Shown: one piece after another, positions 1-6,612 of the stretch | Layout: each line of letters opens with the position of its first letter | How positions within the stretch are numbered: position 1 is the stretch's first letter | Origin: Acidobacteriaceae bacterium | Lineage (GTDB): Bacteria > Acidobacteriota > Terriglobia > Terriglobales > Acidobacteriaceae | Direction: 5' to 3' | Length of the DNA stretch: 14,305 bases | NCBI GenBank assembly: GCA_003139975.1 | Contig: PLHN01000101.1 | Span: 1 to 14,305, forward strand | Translations under genes and position numbers: made by a program | Notes under the pieces: model-generated | What the model was told of the DNA's origin: nothing | The model's database searches: none | What the model saw: the letters and a program-made list of their open reading frames with translations, nothing else

Positions 1-1629
1 TTTGGATGGAAGTTCTGGGCCATCATCAGCGGGGGCGCCGCGCTCGAGCACGAAACCGAAGAATTCTGGCACCGCCTTGGCTATGCCGTCGTGCAGGGCT
101 ACGGCCTTACAGAAACCACTTCGCTGATCAGCCTGAATCACCCTTTCCACACCAGCCGCGGCTCGATTGGCAAGGTGCTGCCCGGGCGAGAAGTCAAGTT
201 GGCGGAAGATGGCGAAATCCTGGTGCGTGGGTCGGGGGTCGCCAGCGGCTACTGGAACGGACGCGAACTGGTTCCGGTCGCTGGGAACGAAGGATGGTAT
301 GCGACTGGCGACCTCGGTCAACTCGACCCCGAAGGCAATTTGTTCTTCAAAGGACGCAAGAAAGAAGTCATCGTCACCCCGGCCGGAATGAACGTCTACC
401 CGCAGGATCTGGAGGAGGCTTTACGCTTGCAGCCCGAAACATGCGATTGCGTGGTCATTGGCATCGATCGCGGCGGCAACGCGGAACCGTGTGCTGTCCT
501 TGTTCCGCGAGATCCAAAAGCTGACGTTAAGACCACGGTCGCGCGGGCTAACGACAGATTGGCGGAATATCAGCGCATGCGGAGCTGGTTCGTCTGGCCG
601 GAAGAGGATTTTCCGCGTACGTCAACTGGGAAACCGCGGCGCAATGTGATTCGCGATGCGGTGATAGCCAGCATGAGCGGGAGCGCTGGTGAAGGCCGTG
701 ACTCCGCGGTCAGTCCGCTCGCAGAGTTGCTTATGCGAGTCACGGGGCGCTCCGTGCCGAAGCTCGGTCCGGATGCTGACCTGGAAAACGACCTGGGGCT
801 GAGTTCGCTGGAGCGCGTCGAATTGCTGGGAGCGCTTGAGGATCGCTATCAGGTGGATTTGAGCGAGACGAAGTTTTCGAATCTGGCTACGGTGGCCGAT
901 CTCGACAAGCTTCTCCATCGCGAGCGCGGCGAGCGGCAGAAGTTTCACTATCCGCGCTGGACCTTGCGCTGGCCGGCGACCGGGCTCCGGCTTGCAGCGC
1001 ACTACCTGCTGGTGAGACCGGCAGTGTTTCTGCTCGGCTGGCCGCGCGTGGTTGGGCGCGAAAACCTGAGCGGCGTGGACGGGCCGCTGCTGGTGATTTC
1101 TAATCACGTCGCGGATGTGGATGTCGGCTTCATCCAAACTGTTCTGCCTGCGCGAATCCGGCACCGACTCGCTACCGCGACCGGTGGAGAAACGCTGGAA
1201 GCTCTGCGCGCGCCCGCTCCGACTCGTGGTTGGATCTTTCAGACCTATGACCGCCTACAGTGGATGCTTGGTGTAACGCTCCTGAATCTGTTCCCACTGC
1301 CGCGGGAGGCTGGCTTCCGCAAGAGTTTTGCTTATGCGGGAGAGGCGGTCGACCGCGGATACAGCGTGCTTGTTTTTCCCGAGGGCCGGCACACCGAGGA
1401 CGGCAAGCTACGCCCGTTTCGCACCGGTGTCGGTTTACTCGCCAACAACCTGCGCGTCCCGATTTTGCCCATGCGAATCGATGGATTGTTCGAAACCAAG
1501 AAAGCTGGCAGGAAATTCGCACCGCCGGGGAGAATTGTCGTGCGCATCGGAAAGCCGCTGCGGTTTGAACCCGGGTACGGTCCGGCAGCAATCGCGCGCG
1601 ATCTGCAGCGGGCGGTGGAGAATCTTTGA
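1..1629 (+). CDS. Acyl-CoA/acyl-ACP synthetase, acyl-carrier and glycerophosphate-type acyltransferase fusion (5' partial)
   Basis: The frame is open from base 1, so the N-terminus lies outside the window. Three domains follow in order. First is the C-terminal part of an adenylate-forming (AMP-binding) ligase: GYGLTETT at 97-120, YATGD at 298-312, GRKKEV at 352-369 and the C-terminal lysine of PRTSTGKPRR (codon 631-633). Next is a phosphopantetheine-binding carrier domain with LGLSSLERVEL; the likely attachment Ser is codon 805-807. Last is a PlsC-type acyltransferase with the HX4D motif (NHVADVD, His codon 1105-1107) and FPEG at 1375-1386. By family knowledge such a protein would activate a fatty acid, load it on its own carrier domain and transfer it to a lysophospholipid or similar acceptor at the membrane. 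E. coli Aas combines the same two enzymes in the reverse order without a carrier. Substrate is not readable from sequence. Domain calls are firm; the overall role is inference. Confidence 0.9.
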   Translation, partial: FGWKFWAIISGGAALEHETEEFWHRLGYAVVQGYGLTETTSLISLNHPFHTSRGSIGKVLPGREVKLAEDGEILVRGSGVASGYWNGRELVPVAGNEGWYATGDLGQLDPEGNLFFKGRKKEVIVTPAGMNVYPQDLEEALRLQPETCDCVVIGIDRGGNAEPCAVLVPRDPKADVKTTVARANDRLAEYQRMRSWFVWPEEDFPRTSTGKPRRNVIRDAVIASMSGSAGEGRDSAVSPLAELLMRVTGRSVPKLGPDADLENDLGLSSLERVELLGALEDRYQVDLSETKFSNLATVADLDKLLHRERGERQKFHYPRWTLRWPATGLRLAAHYLLVRPAVFLLGWPRVVGRENLSGVDGPLLVISNHVADVDVGFIQTVLPARIRHRLATATGGETLEALRAPAPTRGWIFQTYDRLQWMLGVTLLNLFPLPREAGFRKSFAYAGEAVDRGYSVLVFPEGRHTEDGKLRPFRTGVGLLANNLRVPILPMRIDGLFETKKAGRKFAPPGRIVVRIGKPLRFEPGYGPAAIARDLQRAVENL

Positions 1630-1669
1630 AAAGAACGTGGTATTGTCGAGTCCCGCTGGCAGCACCACT

Positions 1670-1704
1670 CGAGAAAAACAAAAGGCCGGGCAGTTTCGCC
1701 CGGC
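1670..1704 (-). terminator. Rho-independent-type terminator between convergent genes
   Basis: A perfect 7-bp stem (GCCGGGC at 1685-1691 with GCCCGGC at 1698-1704) encloses a 6-nt loop. Read on the minus strand the hairpin runs into a T-rich tract (complement of 1670-1683), the usual intrinsic-terminator form. It is the second such structure behind the minus-strand gene at 1824-2060. It lies 55 nt after the stop of the plus-strand acyltransferase fusion and may also serve that gene, although the plus-strand U-tract is weak. Confidence 0.65.
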
Positions 1705-1775
1705 TCTTCGTACTGGGAAACTACCCGATTGACGGGACAGCTTCCGTTTAACGTCGTGTTGTCGAACTTTCCGTT

Positions 1776-1818
1776 CCAAAACCAAATCGCTCGCCGCTGC
1801 GCTCACGCGGCGGGAGCG
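1776..1818 (-). terminator. Terminator directly behind the 78-aa gene
   Basis: Arms 1788-1797 (CGCTCGCCGC) and 1807-1818 pair over 10 bp with a 2-nt bulge (GG at 1812-1813) and a 9-nt loop. On the minus strand the hairpin is followed by a T-rich stretch (ATTTGGTTTT). It begins 5 nt beyond the stop codon of the minus-strand gene. Confidence 0.5.
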
Positions 1819-1823
1819 TGTTG

Positions 1824-2060
1824 TTACATCACCAGCGCCAGTCCTTCCAATTCCCGCTCGAGCACCGGTAAAGCGCAGCCGGCCATCTCGACCCGGCCTG
1901 CAGCGTCAATGGCCGCTTCCGGCGAGACGCCGTATCCACGGCCCATTAAGAAAACCTGCAACACCTCCGCTGCTTCGCGCGAGTCCACCATGCCGCTCTG
2001 CAGCAGATCGTTGCGCAAGGCTGACAGCTCCGTTACCGTGAACCTGTCTTTCATGGCCAT
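1824..2060 (-). CDS. Small hypothetical protein, 78 aa
   Basis: I do not recognise a family. The reading frame continues upstream to an ATG at 2153, but the start at 2060 is preferred because GGAAGGTGAGG, a strong ribosome-binding site, lies immediately before it. The protein starts MAMKDRFTVTELSALRNDLL and looks like a soluble helical protein with alternating charged and hydrophobic residues. There is no signal peptide, membrane segment or cysteine cluster. The segment MVDSREAAEVLQVFLMGRGY could form two amphipathic helices. Two terminator-like hairpins stand directly downstream, which supports a real, separately terminated transcript. It is in the same direction as the Trm112-like gene, 255 nt upstream, so the two are probably not tightly coupled. 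The gap contains only short palindromes. Confidence 0.65.
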   Translation of the reverse strand: MAMKDRFTVTELSALRNDLLQSGMVDSREAAEVLQVFLMGRGYGVSPEAAIDAAGRVEMAGCALPVLERELEGLALVM

Positions 2061-2262
2061 CCTCACCTTCCGTCCCGCTTTCTCCATTAGACTCATCGGC
2101 AACCCGCTTTGTTGCATGCAATCGAAATGCCGTAACTTCAGTACCCCGTGCATACGGTATTTTCGATGCTACTACCACCTAGAACCCAAGCTTTTGCTAA
2201 AGGTTGCGGCCGGTTTCCACAGCGGAGGAGGGGATGCGGCTGTCGATTACTAAGGCCAAATT

Positions 2263-2275
2263 GACACAATGTGTC
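2263..2275. promoter_or_regulatory. 13-nt palindrome, possible operator
   Basis: GACACA-A-TGTGTC is a perfect inverted repeat with a one-base centre. It lies in the 255-nt gap between the Trm112-like gene and the 78-aa gene, both on the minus strand. A second short palindrome, TTGCATGCAA, is at 2112-2121. No convincing promoter hexamers were found with either, so a regulatory role is only a suggestion. Nothing else is visible in 2061-2315. Confidence 0.2.
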
Positions 2276-2315
2276 GTTCTGTCGCGGAACAAAAACTGAA
2301 CATTGTCATGGCACT

Positions 2316-2486
2316 TCAGTGGGGTTCGATGGTCGCAGTGTCAATGAGCATGATGGGAATGTCGTCCTGGATCGGATATACCCGCAAGCATTTGCCGCAT
2401 TTTAGGCCAGTCCCATTCTGCGTCAGGAGTACGGGCTCCTTGCAAACGGGGCACACCAGCATCTCGAGCAAATCCTGCGGAATCAT
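2316..2486 (-). CDS. Trm112-like zinc-ribbon protein, 56 aa
   Basis: The protein begins [16 protein letters not shown] and carries two CxxC pairs, CPVC (residues 12-15) and CGKC (30-33), followed by [14 protein letters not shown]. This is the compact pattern of the Trm112/YcaR (UPF0434) family. By family knowledge these are about 60-aa proteins with a zinc-ribbon fold. In eukaryotes and archaea Trm112 activates several methyltransferases; the bacterial role is poorly defined. Here all four zinc-ligand candidates are present. ATG at 2486 was chosen because the family starts here. A GGAG lies about 16 nt upstream, which is rather far. The gene is divergent from folD, with 144 nt between the two starts. 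Confidence 0.85.
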   Translation of the reverse strand: MIPQDLLEMLVCPVCKEPVLLTQNGTGLKCGKCLRVYPIQDDIPIMLIDTATIEPH

Positions 2487-2587
2487 CGCGCTGACATTGT
2501 AGCTCCGATCGAGCCTCCGTGGCCGAACACAGCCACCATTCTGGCCGTTTCCAACCACCAGCCCCATGTTCACAACGGACGATGCGA

Positions 2588-2593
2588 TAGAAT
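2588..2593 (+). promoter_or_regulatory. Candidate -10 element for folD
   Basis: TAGAAT (5 of 6 to TATAAT) lies 37 nt before the folD ATG in the divergent folD/Trm112 intergenic region. No good -35 hexamer is found at 16-18 nt upstream, so this is only a candidate. Confidence 0.25.
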
Positions 2594-2630
2594 CCACTTT
2601 CAATTTCTCGACGGTCCAAAGAGAGGTGGA

Positions 2631-3569
2631 ATGCCAGCCCAGATTCTTGACGGCACCAAGTTGGCCAGCGAAATCCGCGCGGAGGTTGCCGCCGAAGTGC
2701 AAACCCTTGCCGCCTCCGGCATTCGCCCCGGTCTCGCGGTTATCCTGGTCGGGAATAACTCGGCGTCCGAAGTTTATGTGCGCGGCAAGGTTAAAAGCTC
2801 GAAGGAGGTCGGGCTCTACAGCGAACAGCACACTCCGGCGGAATCCATTTCCACTGGCGAACTCCTCGCGTTGATCGACGCGCTCAACCAGCGCGACGAA
2901 ATCGACGGCATCCTCGTGCAGTTACCCCTGCCGGCCCAAGTGGACTCGAAGAAAGTTCTACTCGCCGTCGACCCCGCCAAGGATGTCGACGGGTTTCATC
3001 CGATGAACGTGGGCTACCTCTCGACGCAGCGGCCCGGGCTCATTCCCTGCACTCCTGCCGGCGTGATGGAAATCCTGCGCCGCAGCAACATTCCCGTGGC
3101 GGGTCAGGAAGCCGTGGTCGTCGGCCGCAGCGATATTGTTGGAAAGCCCGTCGCCATGCTTCTGCTCAACCAGAACGCGACCGTTACCGTTTGCCATTCG
3201 AAGACCCGCGACCTGCCTGCAGTCTGCCGCCGCGCCGATATCCTGGTCGCGGCCATCGGCCGCGCTGGCATGGTCACGCGGGACTTCGTCAAGCCCGGAG
3301 CCACCGTCATCGACGTCGGCATTAATAAGGTGACCGAGCGCGCCGACTTCGACCGCTTCTTTTCCGGAAACGCCAAGCGCCTGGAAACTTTCCTTGCCAA
3401 GGGGTCGACGCTCGTCGGCGATGTGCATCCTGAGGTGGCGGAAGTTGCGGGAGCAATCACGCCGGTGCCGGGAGGCGTTGGCCCGCTCACGATCGCCATG
3501 CTGATGGCCAATACGGTGAAGGCGGCGAAGCTGCGGAGGGGGACCCGCATCCCCGCGCTGACGCGCTAA
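2631..3569 (+). CDS. folD: Bifunctional methylenetetrahydrofolate dehydrogenase / methenyltetrahydrofolate cyclohydrolase
   Basis: FolD converts 5,10-methylene-THF to 10-formyl-THF through methenyl-THF using NADP+, in the cytosol. It supplies one-carbon units for purines and formyl-Met-tRNA. The 312-aa product has the family signatures along its whole length: catalytic YVRGK (Tyr49, Lys53), ILVQLPLP with Gln97, [11 protein letters not shown] with Asp120, the nucleotide-binding [12 protein letters not shown] (about residues 162-173) and the C-terminal [11 protein letters not shown]. Length is close to the usual 280-300 aa with a short extra tail ([12 protein letters not shown]). The ATG is directly preceded by a GAGAGGTGG ribosome-binding site. 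The gene is divergent from the Trm112-like gene. It is followed in the same direction by coaE after 157 nt, which are mostly occupied by a large inverted repeat. Confidence 0.97.
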   Translation: MPAQILDGTKLASEIRAEVAAEVQTLAASGIRPGLAVILVGNNSASEVYVRGKVKSSKEVGLYSEQHTPAESISTGELLALIDALNQRDEIDGILVQLPLPAQVDSKKVLLAVDPAKDVDGFHPMNVGYLSTQRPGLIPCTPAGVMEILRRSNIPVAGQEAVVVGRSDIVGKPVAMLLLNQNATVTVCHSKTRDLPAVCRRADILVAAIGRAGMVTRDFVKPGATVIDVGINKVTERADFDRFFSGNAKRLETFLAKGSTLVGDVHPEVAEVAGAITPVPGGVGPLTIAMLMANTVKAAKLRRGTRIPALTR

Positions 3570-3570
3570 T

Positions 3571-3689
3571 AGAGGTCAGAGGTTAGAGGTCAGATTGCAG
3601 AAGTTAAGAACCATCAGACTTCGTTTTGTCTCACCTGACTTCGAACTCCTAGTTTGGTTTTCACTTCTGACCTCTAACCTCTGACCTCT
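3571..3689. repeat. Intergenic inverted repeat with 24-bp perfect arms built from reiterated octamers
   Basis: The left arm at 3571-3594 and the right arm at 3666-3689 are perfect reverse complements over 24 bp and enclose 71 nt. Each arm is itself repetitive: AGAGGTCAG, AGGTTAG, AGGTCAG in tandem on the left. The right side carries one further unit (GACCT, 3690-3694). As RNA it would form a long stable hairpin between folD and coaE. There is no T-tract after it, so it is not a typical intrinsic terminator. It could stabilise the folD mRNA end or be a dispersed intergenic repeat. Confidence 0.9.
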
Positions 3690-3726
3690 GACCTGTCCTT
3701 GCTCATGGTAAATTCTCAACCGCGAG

Positions 3727-4368
3727 GTGCCCTTGCTCAAGCTCGGCCTAACCGGAGGCATCGCCAGCGGCAAATCCGCCGCCGGCGAAATGTTTGTCAA
3801 ACTCGGAGCGCACCTCATTCAGGCCGATGCCATCGCGCACTGGCTCATGGAGCCGGGCCGTCCCGTCTACGAGGAAATCGTTCACCGCTTCGGCTCCTCC
3901 ATCCTCAATTCCGACCGCACCATCAATCGCTCCAAGCTGGCCGAGGCCGCCTTTGGACGGCCGGGCTCGCCGGCCCAGCCTCGAGTGCAGGAACTCAATG
4001 CCATCGTTCATCCGGCGGTCATCCGCCACGAAAATGAATGGATGGACGACATCAGCGCACGCGACCCGAACGCCATTGCCATCGTGGAAGCGGCCCTGAT
4101 CCTCGAAGCGCACACTGCCGATCGCTTCGACTATTTAATTGTTGTAACCTGCGAGCCCGAGCAGCGCGTCCAGCGCTTCGCCCGGCGGCAGGGAATCTCG
4201 GAAGCCGACGCACGCGCGGAAGTCGCGCGGCGCATGGCGGCACAAATTCGCGACGAAGAAAAGGTCAAAGCCGCCGATTTCGTGATCGACAACTCCGGCT
4301 CGCTCGAAGCTACCGAAACGCAGGTCCGCCAGGTGTTCGCCGCCCTTCGGGGACAACCAACGAGGTGA
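3727..4368 (+). CDS. coaE: Dephospho-CoA kinase
   Basis: CoaE phosphorylates the 3'-hydroxyl of dephospho-CoA, the last step of coenzyme A synthesis, in the cytosol. The 213-aa product opens with the P-loop GLTGGIASGKS (residues 7-17). It continues with the nucleotide/substrate segment QADAIAHWLM, LNAIVHPAVI, IVEAALILEA and YLIVVTCEPEQRVQRFARR, all typical of the family in order and spacing. The GTG start at 3727 has no clear ribosome-binding site. A TTG at 3733 would give MLKLGLTGG, with GAGG 5 nt upstream, and is an equally reasonable start. The gene converges on tilS with only 32 nt between the two stops and no terminator visible there. Confidence 0.95.
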   Translation: MPLLKLGLTGGIASGKSAAGEMFVKLGAHLIQADAIAHWLMEPGRPVYEEIVHRFGSSILNSDRTINRSKLAEAAFGRPGSPAQPRVQELNAIVHPAVIRHENEWMDDISARDPNAIAIVEAALILEAHTADRFDYLIVVTCEPEQRVQRFARRQGISEADARAEVARRMAAQIRDEEKVKAADFVIDNSGSLEATETQVRQVFAALRGQPTR

Positions 4369-4400
4369 GAGGCAATACCGTCCACGCTCCATGCTCATGT

Positions 4401-5837
4401 TTAATGAGTGATCTCGCGAATCCAGATCGCCTTCCCGGAGTTCGCGTTCCATGCTTTCGGAACCGCAAATCCTTTCATCCACACCAGTTCGCCTCGGCAA
4501 AAAGCGACGGGCCACAGCTTTTTCTCTTCGCCGGTTGCGCGCCGATCGCCAAGCAATTCCTTTACTTTCCTTTCCTGCTTCGAGTGAGCGGGCCAAAATC
4601 GATCTCCAGCGCGCCAGTTGCGAATCACAACTTTGCCTTCCAGCCGTGCGGGATCGAGCAACTCCTGGCGATGTGGTGCAGGCACTTTGGCCACGTCTAC
4701 GGTTTCCGCCACGAACCGCGTTCTCAAACCTGGAACGGAAACTTCTCCGGGCACGGCTAACACGTATTCATAGTCCTGCGCGTTGACAGATGGCGTCTCA
4801 AGGACTAGTTCGTTTCGTGCGCGCCGCACGAGCCGCAGCCGGGCAGTGCTGGAAAGCGAGACTTTCGGGCGAGCTGACATCGAGCCATCATTTGCGCCCG
4901 TAGGCTGGCCCGGCAATTCGAGTTTCCTTCCGGCCGCCCCGCGCGCCAAGTCCAGAATCTCCTCGATCAACCGGAAGGAGATGCTTGTTTCAGGAGCGTT
5001 CCTCTCAATCCACGCACGCACGGTCCGGCGTGCGGCGGCCAAGGGGAGTTCAAGCAACTGCTCAACTCGAATGGTTGACACAGCACCCAATGAAGAATGA
5101 GCCGCTGCGAGCTCTGTCCACTGTTCTTCTTCCGCCCGCGCAATCTCCGCAAGTTCCGCCATGTGCTCGATCGCCGCCCCACCAAATTCCTCGATGATTA
5201 CCGGCATCAGGCGCTGCCGGGCCCGATTCCTCAGGAACGTCATATCCTGGTTCGATGAATCCTCGCGCCAATCCTGCCCTCGCGCCCGCAAGTATTCTCG
5301 CAACTCCGTGCGCCTGAAGCCGAGCAGTGGGCGCACGACTTCCCCGCAGGCGCGGCCTTCGCTTTCCAGTCGCAGCCGGGGAAGAATTCCCGCAAGCCCG
5401 CGAATGCCGGTGCCCCGAAACATGCGGAGCAGCACCGTTTCTGCCTGGTCGTCGAGCGTGTGCGCCGTTGCAATTTTTATCGCGCGGCCCGCACGCGCCA
5501 GTTCCTGGAAATACTCGTAGCGCAACTGGCGAGCTGCGCTCTCAATTCCGGCCCCTTGTCGCTCCACAAAAGCCATGCGAGTCTCAAATTCCAACCCCTG
5601 CTTTGCCGCCAGCTTCGCTACAAACTGCTCGTCCTTGTCCGACTCGGCTCCCCGCAGCCTATGGTTGACATGCGCAACCGAGAGCACAATCCCGAGTTCA
5701 CTCCGCAACTCGAGGAGAAGCAGCAGCAGCGCCACCGAATCGGCGCCGCCAGAAACCGCCACGGCCACGCGGTCACCGGCGCGCATGAACTCCTGTTTTC
5801 GAATTATTTTCAGCAGTCGGTCCGCCCGTTCGTGCAT
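4401..5837 (-). CDS. tilS: tRNA(Ile)-lysidine synthetase
   Basis: TilS ATP-dependently attaches lysine to C34 of the tRNA-Ile that reads AUA, changing its identity from Met to Ile. The 478-aa protein contains the PP-loop SGGADS (residues 29-34), then HVNHRLRG, TAHTLDDQAETVLLRMFRG and RPLLGFRR in the N-terminal domain. A C-terminal TilS domain ends with KVKELLGDRR and WPVAFCRGELVWMKG. Length is slightly above the E. coli enzyme. The frame is open upstream to 5996, but that extension reads through an intergenic repeat and has no family similarity. MHERADRLLKII at 5837 places the PP-loop at the usual distance. No ribosome-binding site precedes that ATG; a leaderless or atypical start is possible. 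Confidence 0.95.
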   Translation of the reverse strand: MHERADRLLKIIRKQEFMRAGDRVAVAVSGGADSVALLLLLLELRSELGIVLSVAHVNHRLRGAESDKDEQFVAKLAAKQGLEFETRMAFVERQGAGIESAARQLRYEYFQELARAGRAIKIATAHTLDDQAETVLLRMFRGTGIRGLAGILPRLRLESEGRACGEVVRPLLGFRRTELREYLRARGQDWREDSSNQDMTFLRNRARQRLMPVIIEEFGGAAIEHMAELAEIARAEEEQWTELAAAHSSLGAVSTIRVEQLLELPLAAARRTVRAWIERNAPETSISFRLIEEILDLARGAAGRKLELPGQPTGANDGSMSARPKVSLSSTARLRLVRRARNELVLETPSVNAQDYEYVLAVPGEVSVPGLRTRFVAETVDVAKVPAPHRQELLDPARLEGKVVIRNWRAGDRFWPAHSKQERKVKELLGDRRATGEEKKLWPVAFCRGELVWMKGFAVPKAWNANSGKAIWIREITH

Positions 5838-5859
5838 CGAGGAAATGGTACAGGAGAAA

Positions 5860-5969
5860 CAGTTGCCAGGACCCAGTTGCCAGTTGTCAGCAAAGAAGGG
5901 GCCGGGCCTTGTGGCCAGCGAGGAGTTCCTCTCCGCACTCACTACTGGCAACTGGATACTGGCTGCTGG
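5860..5969. repeat. Intergenic inverted repeat upstream of tilS
   Basis: The left side (5860-5890) carries tandem CAGTTGCCAG-type words and the right side (5941-5969) their complement. The perfect core is 12 bp: CCAGTTGCCAGT at 5873-5884 against ACTGGCAACTGG at 5944-5955, enclosing 59 nt. A small hairpin (GAGGA-GT-TCCTC) lies inside. The layout resembles the folD-coaE repeat: arms of short reiterated words around a unique core of about 60-70 nt. It sits in the region between the divergent tilS and Cys/His-rich genes, which makes it part of both upstream regions. Confidence 0.75.
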
Positions 5970-5982
5970 GGCGACTGCCCAC

Positions 5983-6012
5983 TGGCCACAAACCACTGCC
6001 CGCTGCTATGAT
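5983..6012 (+). promoter_or_regulatory. Candidate promoter of the Cys/His-rich gene and receptor
   Basis: TGGCCA (5983-5988, 4 of 6 to TTGACA) and TATGAT (6007-6012, 5 of 6 to TATAAT) are 18 nt apart. Transcription would start near 6019, just before two consecutive hairpins and 56 nt before the ATG at 6075. The -10 is good and the -35 is weak. Confidence 0.4.
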
Positions 6013-6019
6013 CTTCGCC

Positions 6020-6070
6020 ATCCGATGTGGGCTTCGGATCGTACTCTCTGTCAGGTGCGGGAAACCTGAC
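6020..6070 (+). promoter_or_regulatory. Tandem hairpins in the 5' leader, the second against the start codon
   Basis: Hairpin 1 pairs ATCCGA (6020-6025) with TCGGAT (6034-6039) over an 8-nt loop. Hairpin 2 pairs GTCAGGT (6050-6056) with ACCTGAC (6064-6070) over the loop GCGGGAA (6057-6063), and ends 4 nt before the ATG at 6075. The only purine-rich ribosome-binding candidate for this gene lies inside that loop. The leader therefore looks built to limit or regulate translation. I cannot match it to a known riboswitch class. Confidence 0.45.
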
Positions 6071-6074
6071 AACC

Positions 6075-6503
6075 ATGCATCGTTGGACTGCGAGATTTCT
6101 GCTACTGGTGATGCACGTCCCGGCCGCCGGGCCGCTGGCGCTCGCGCGCCTCGCTTCGCCTGCGCCGATGCATTGCATGCGACGGCCGCTCGCGGCCTCG
6201 CCTGCCGCCGCGCCTGCCATGCACTGTCACCACGGCGCGGCGCAAGCTCACGGCACGCCCGAATCGCAAGCCTCGGCATCACCGGCTTCTCAGGAAACTT
6301 CCTTCCGCTCTCTCGACTGCTGCTGCGGCCAACATTGTGATTGCTGCCGCAACTCGAAGATGCCCGAGTGGGCGCGCCCCGCTAAAAACCGCCTCTCGTT
6401 TGTCGGACTCCATATTCAGCCAGCGTCTCACGCGGCGATTGCCCCCCAGGCTTCCGAATTCTTAGCGGGCCCCGATTCGGCTCGCGCTCCTCCTCGCAGC
6501 TAG
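6075..6503 (+). CDS. Cys/His-rich exported small protein, possible metal-handling partner of the receptor
   Basis: The 142-aa product starts MHRWTARFLLLVMHVPAAGP, a basic then hydrophobic stretch fitting a signal peptide or membrane anchor. It then has PMHCMRR (32-38), AMHCHHG (48-54) and a dense cluster CCCGQHCDCC (82-91), giving eight cysteines at 34, 51, 82-84, 88, 90 and 91 plus many histidines. A Trp (99) and a second mildly hydrophobic part follow (RLSFVGLHIQP), and it ends DSARAPPRS. The layout recalls short DUF2946-like proteins that accompany metal-linked TonB-dependent receptors, but the match is only by eye. It is 109 nt upstream of such a receptor in the same direction. ATG 6075 was chosen over 6027 because the signal sequence begins there. 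Binding of copper or another soft metal is inference. Confidence 0.65.
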   Translation: MHRWTARFLLLVMHVPAAGPLALARLASPAPMHCMRRPLAASPAAAPAMHCHHGAAQAHGTPESQASASPASQETSFRSLDCCCGQHCDCCRNSKMPEWARPAKNRLSFVGLHIQPASHAAIAPQASEFLAGPDSARAPPRS

Positions 6504-6612
6504 TTCTCAACTCAAGCACTCAAACTAGCGAACTTTGTAGGCGAACTTGCGTCTGCGCCTGGCACGTCATGGCGCTCACCTCCGCCGTCACTAAAAAGTC
6601 GAAGAGGAGACA

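Noticed and set aside
1172..1806. Minus-strand open frames overlapping the end of the acyltransferase fusion
   Set aside because: They lie against a domain with intact HX4D and FPEG motifs and have no recognisable features of their own.
5838..5996. Upstream extension of tilS to 5996
   Set aside because: The extra 53 codons translate an intergenic inverted repeat and precede the normal TilS N-terminus.
6012..6075. Cobalamin-type riboswitch ahead of the receptor operon
   Set aside because: The leader is too short and lacks the B12-box and core layout; only two simple hairpins are present.
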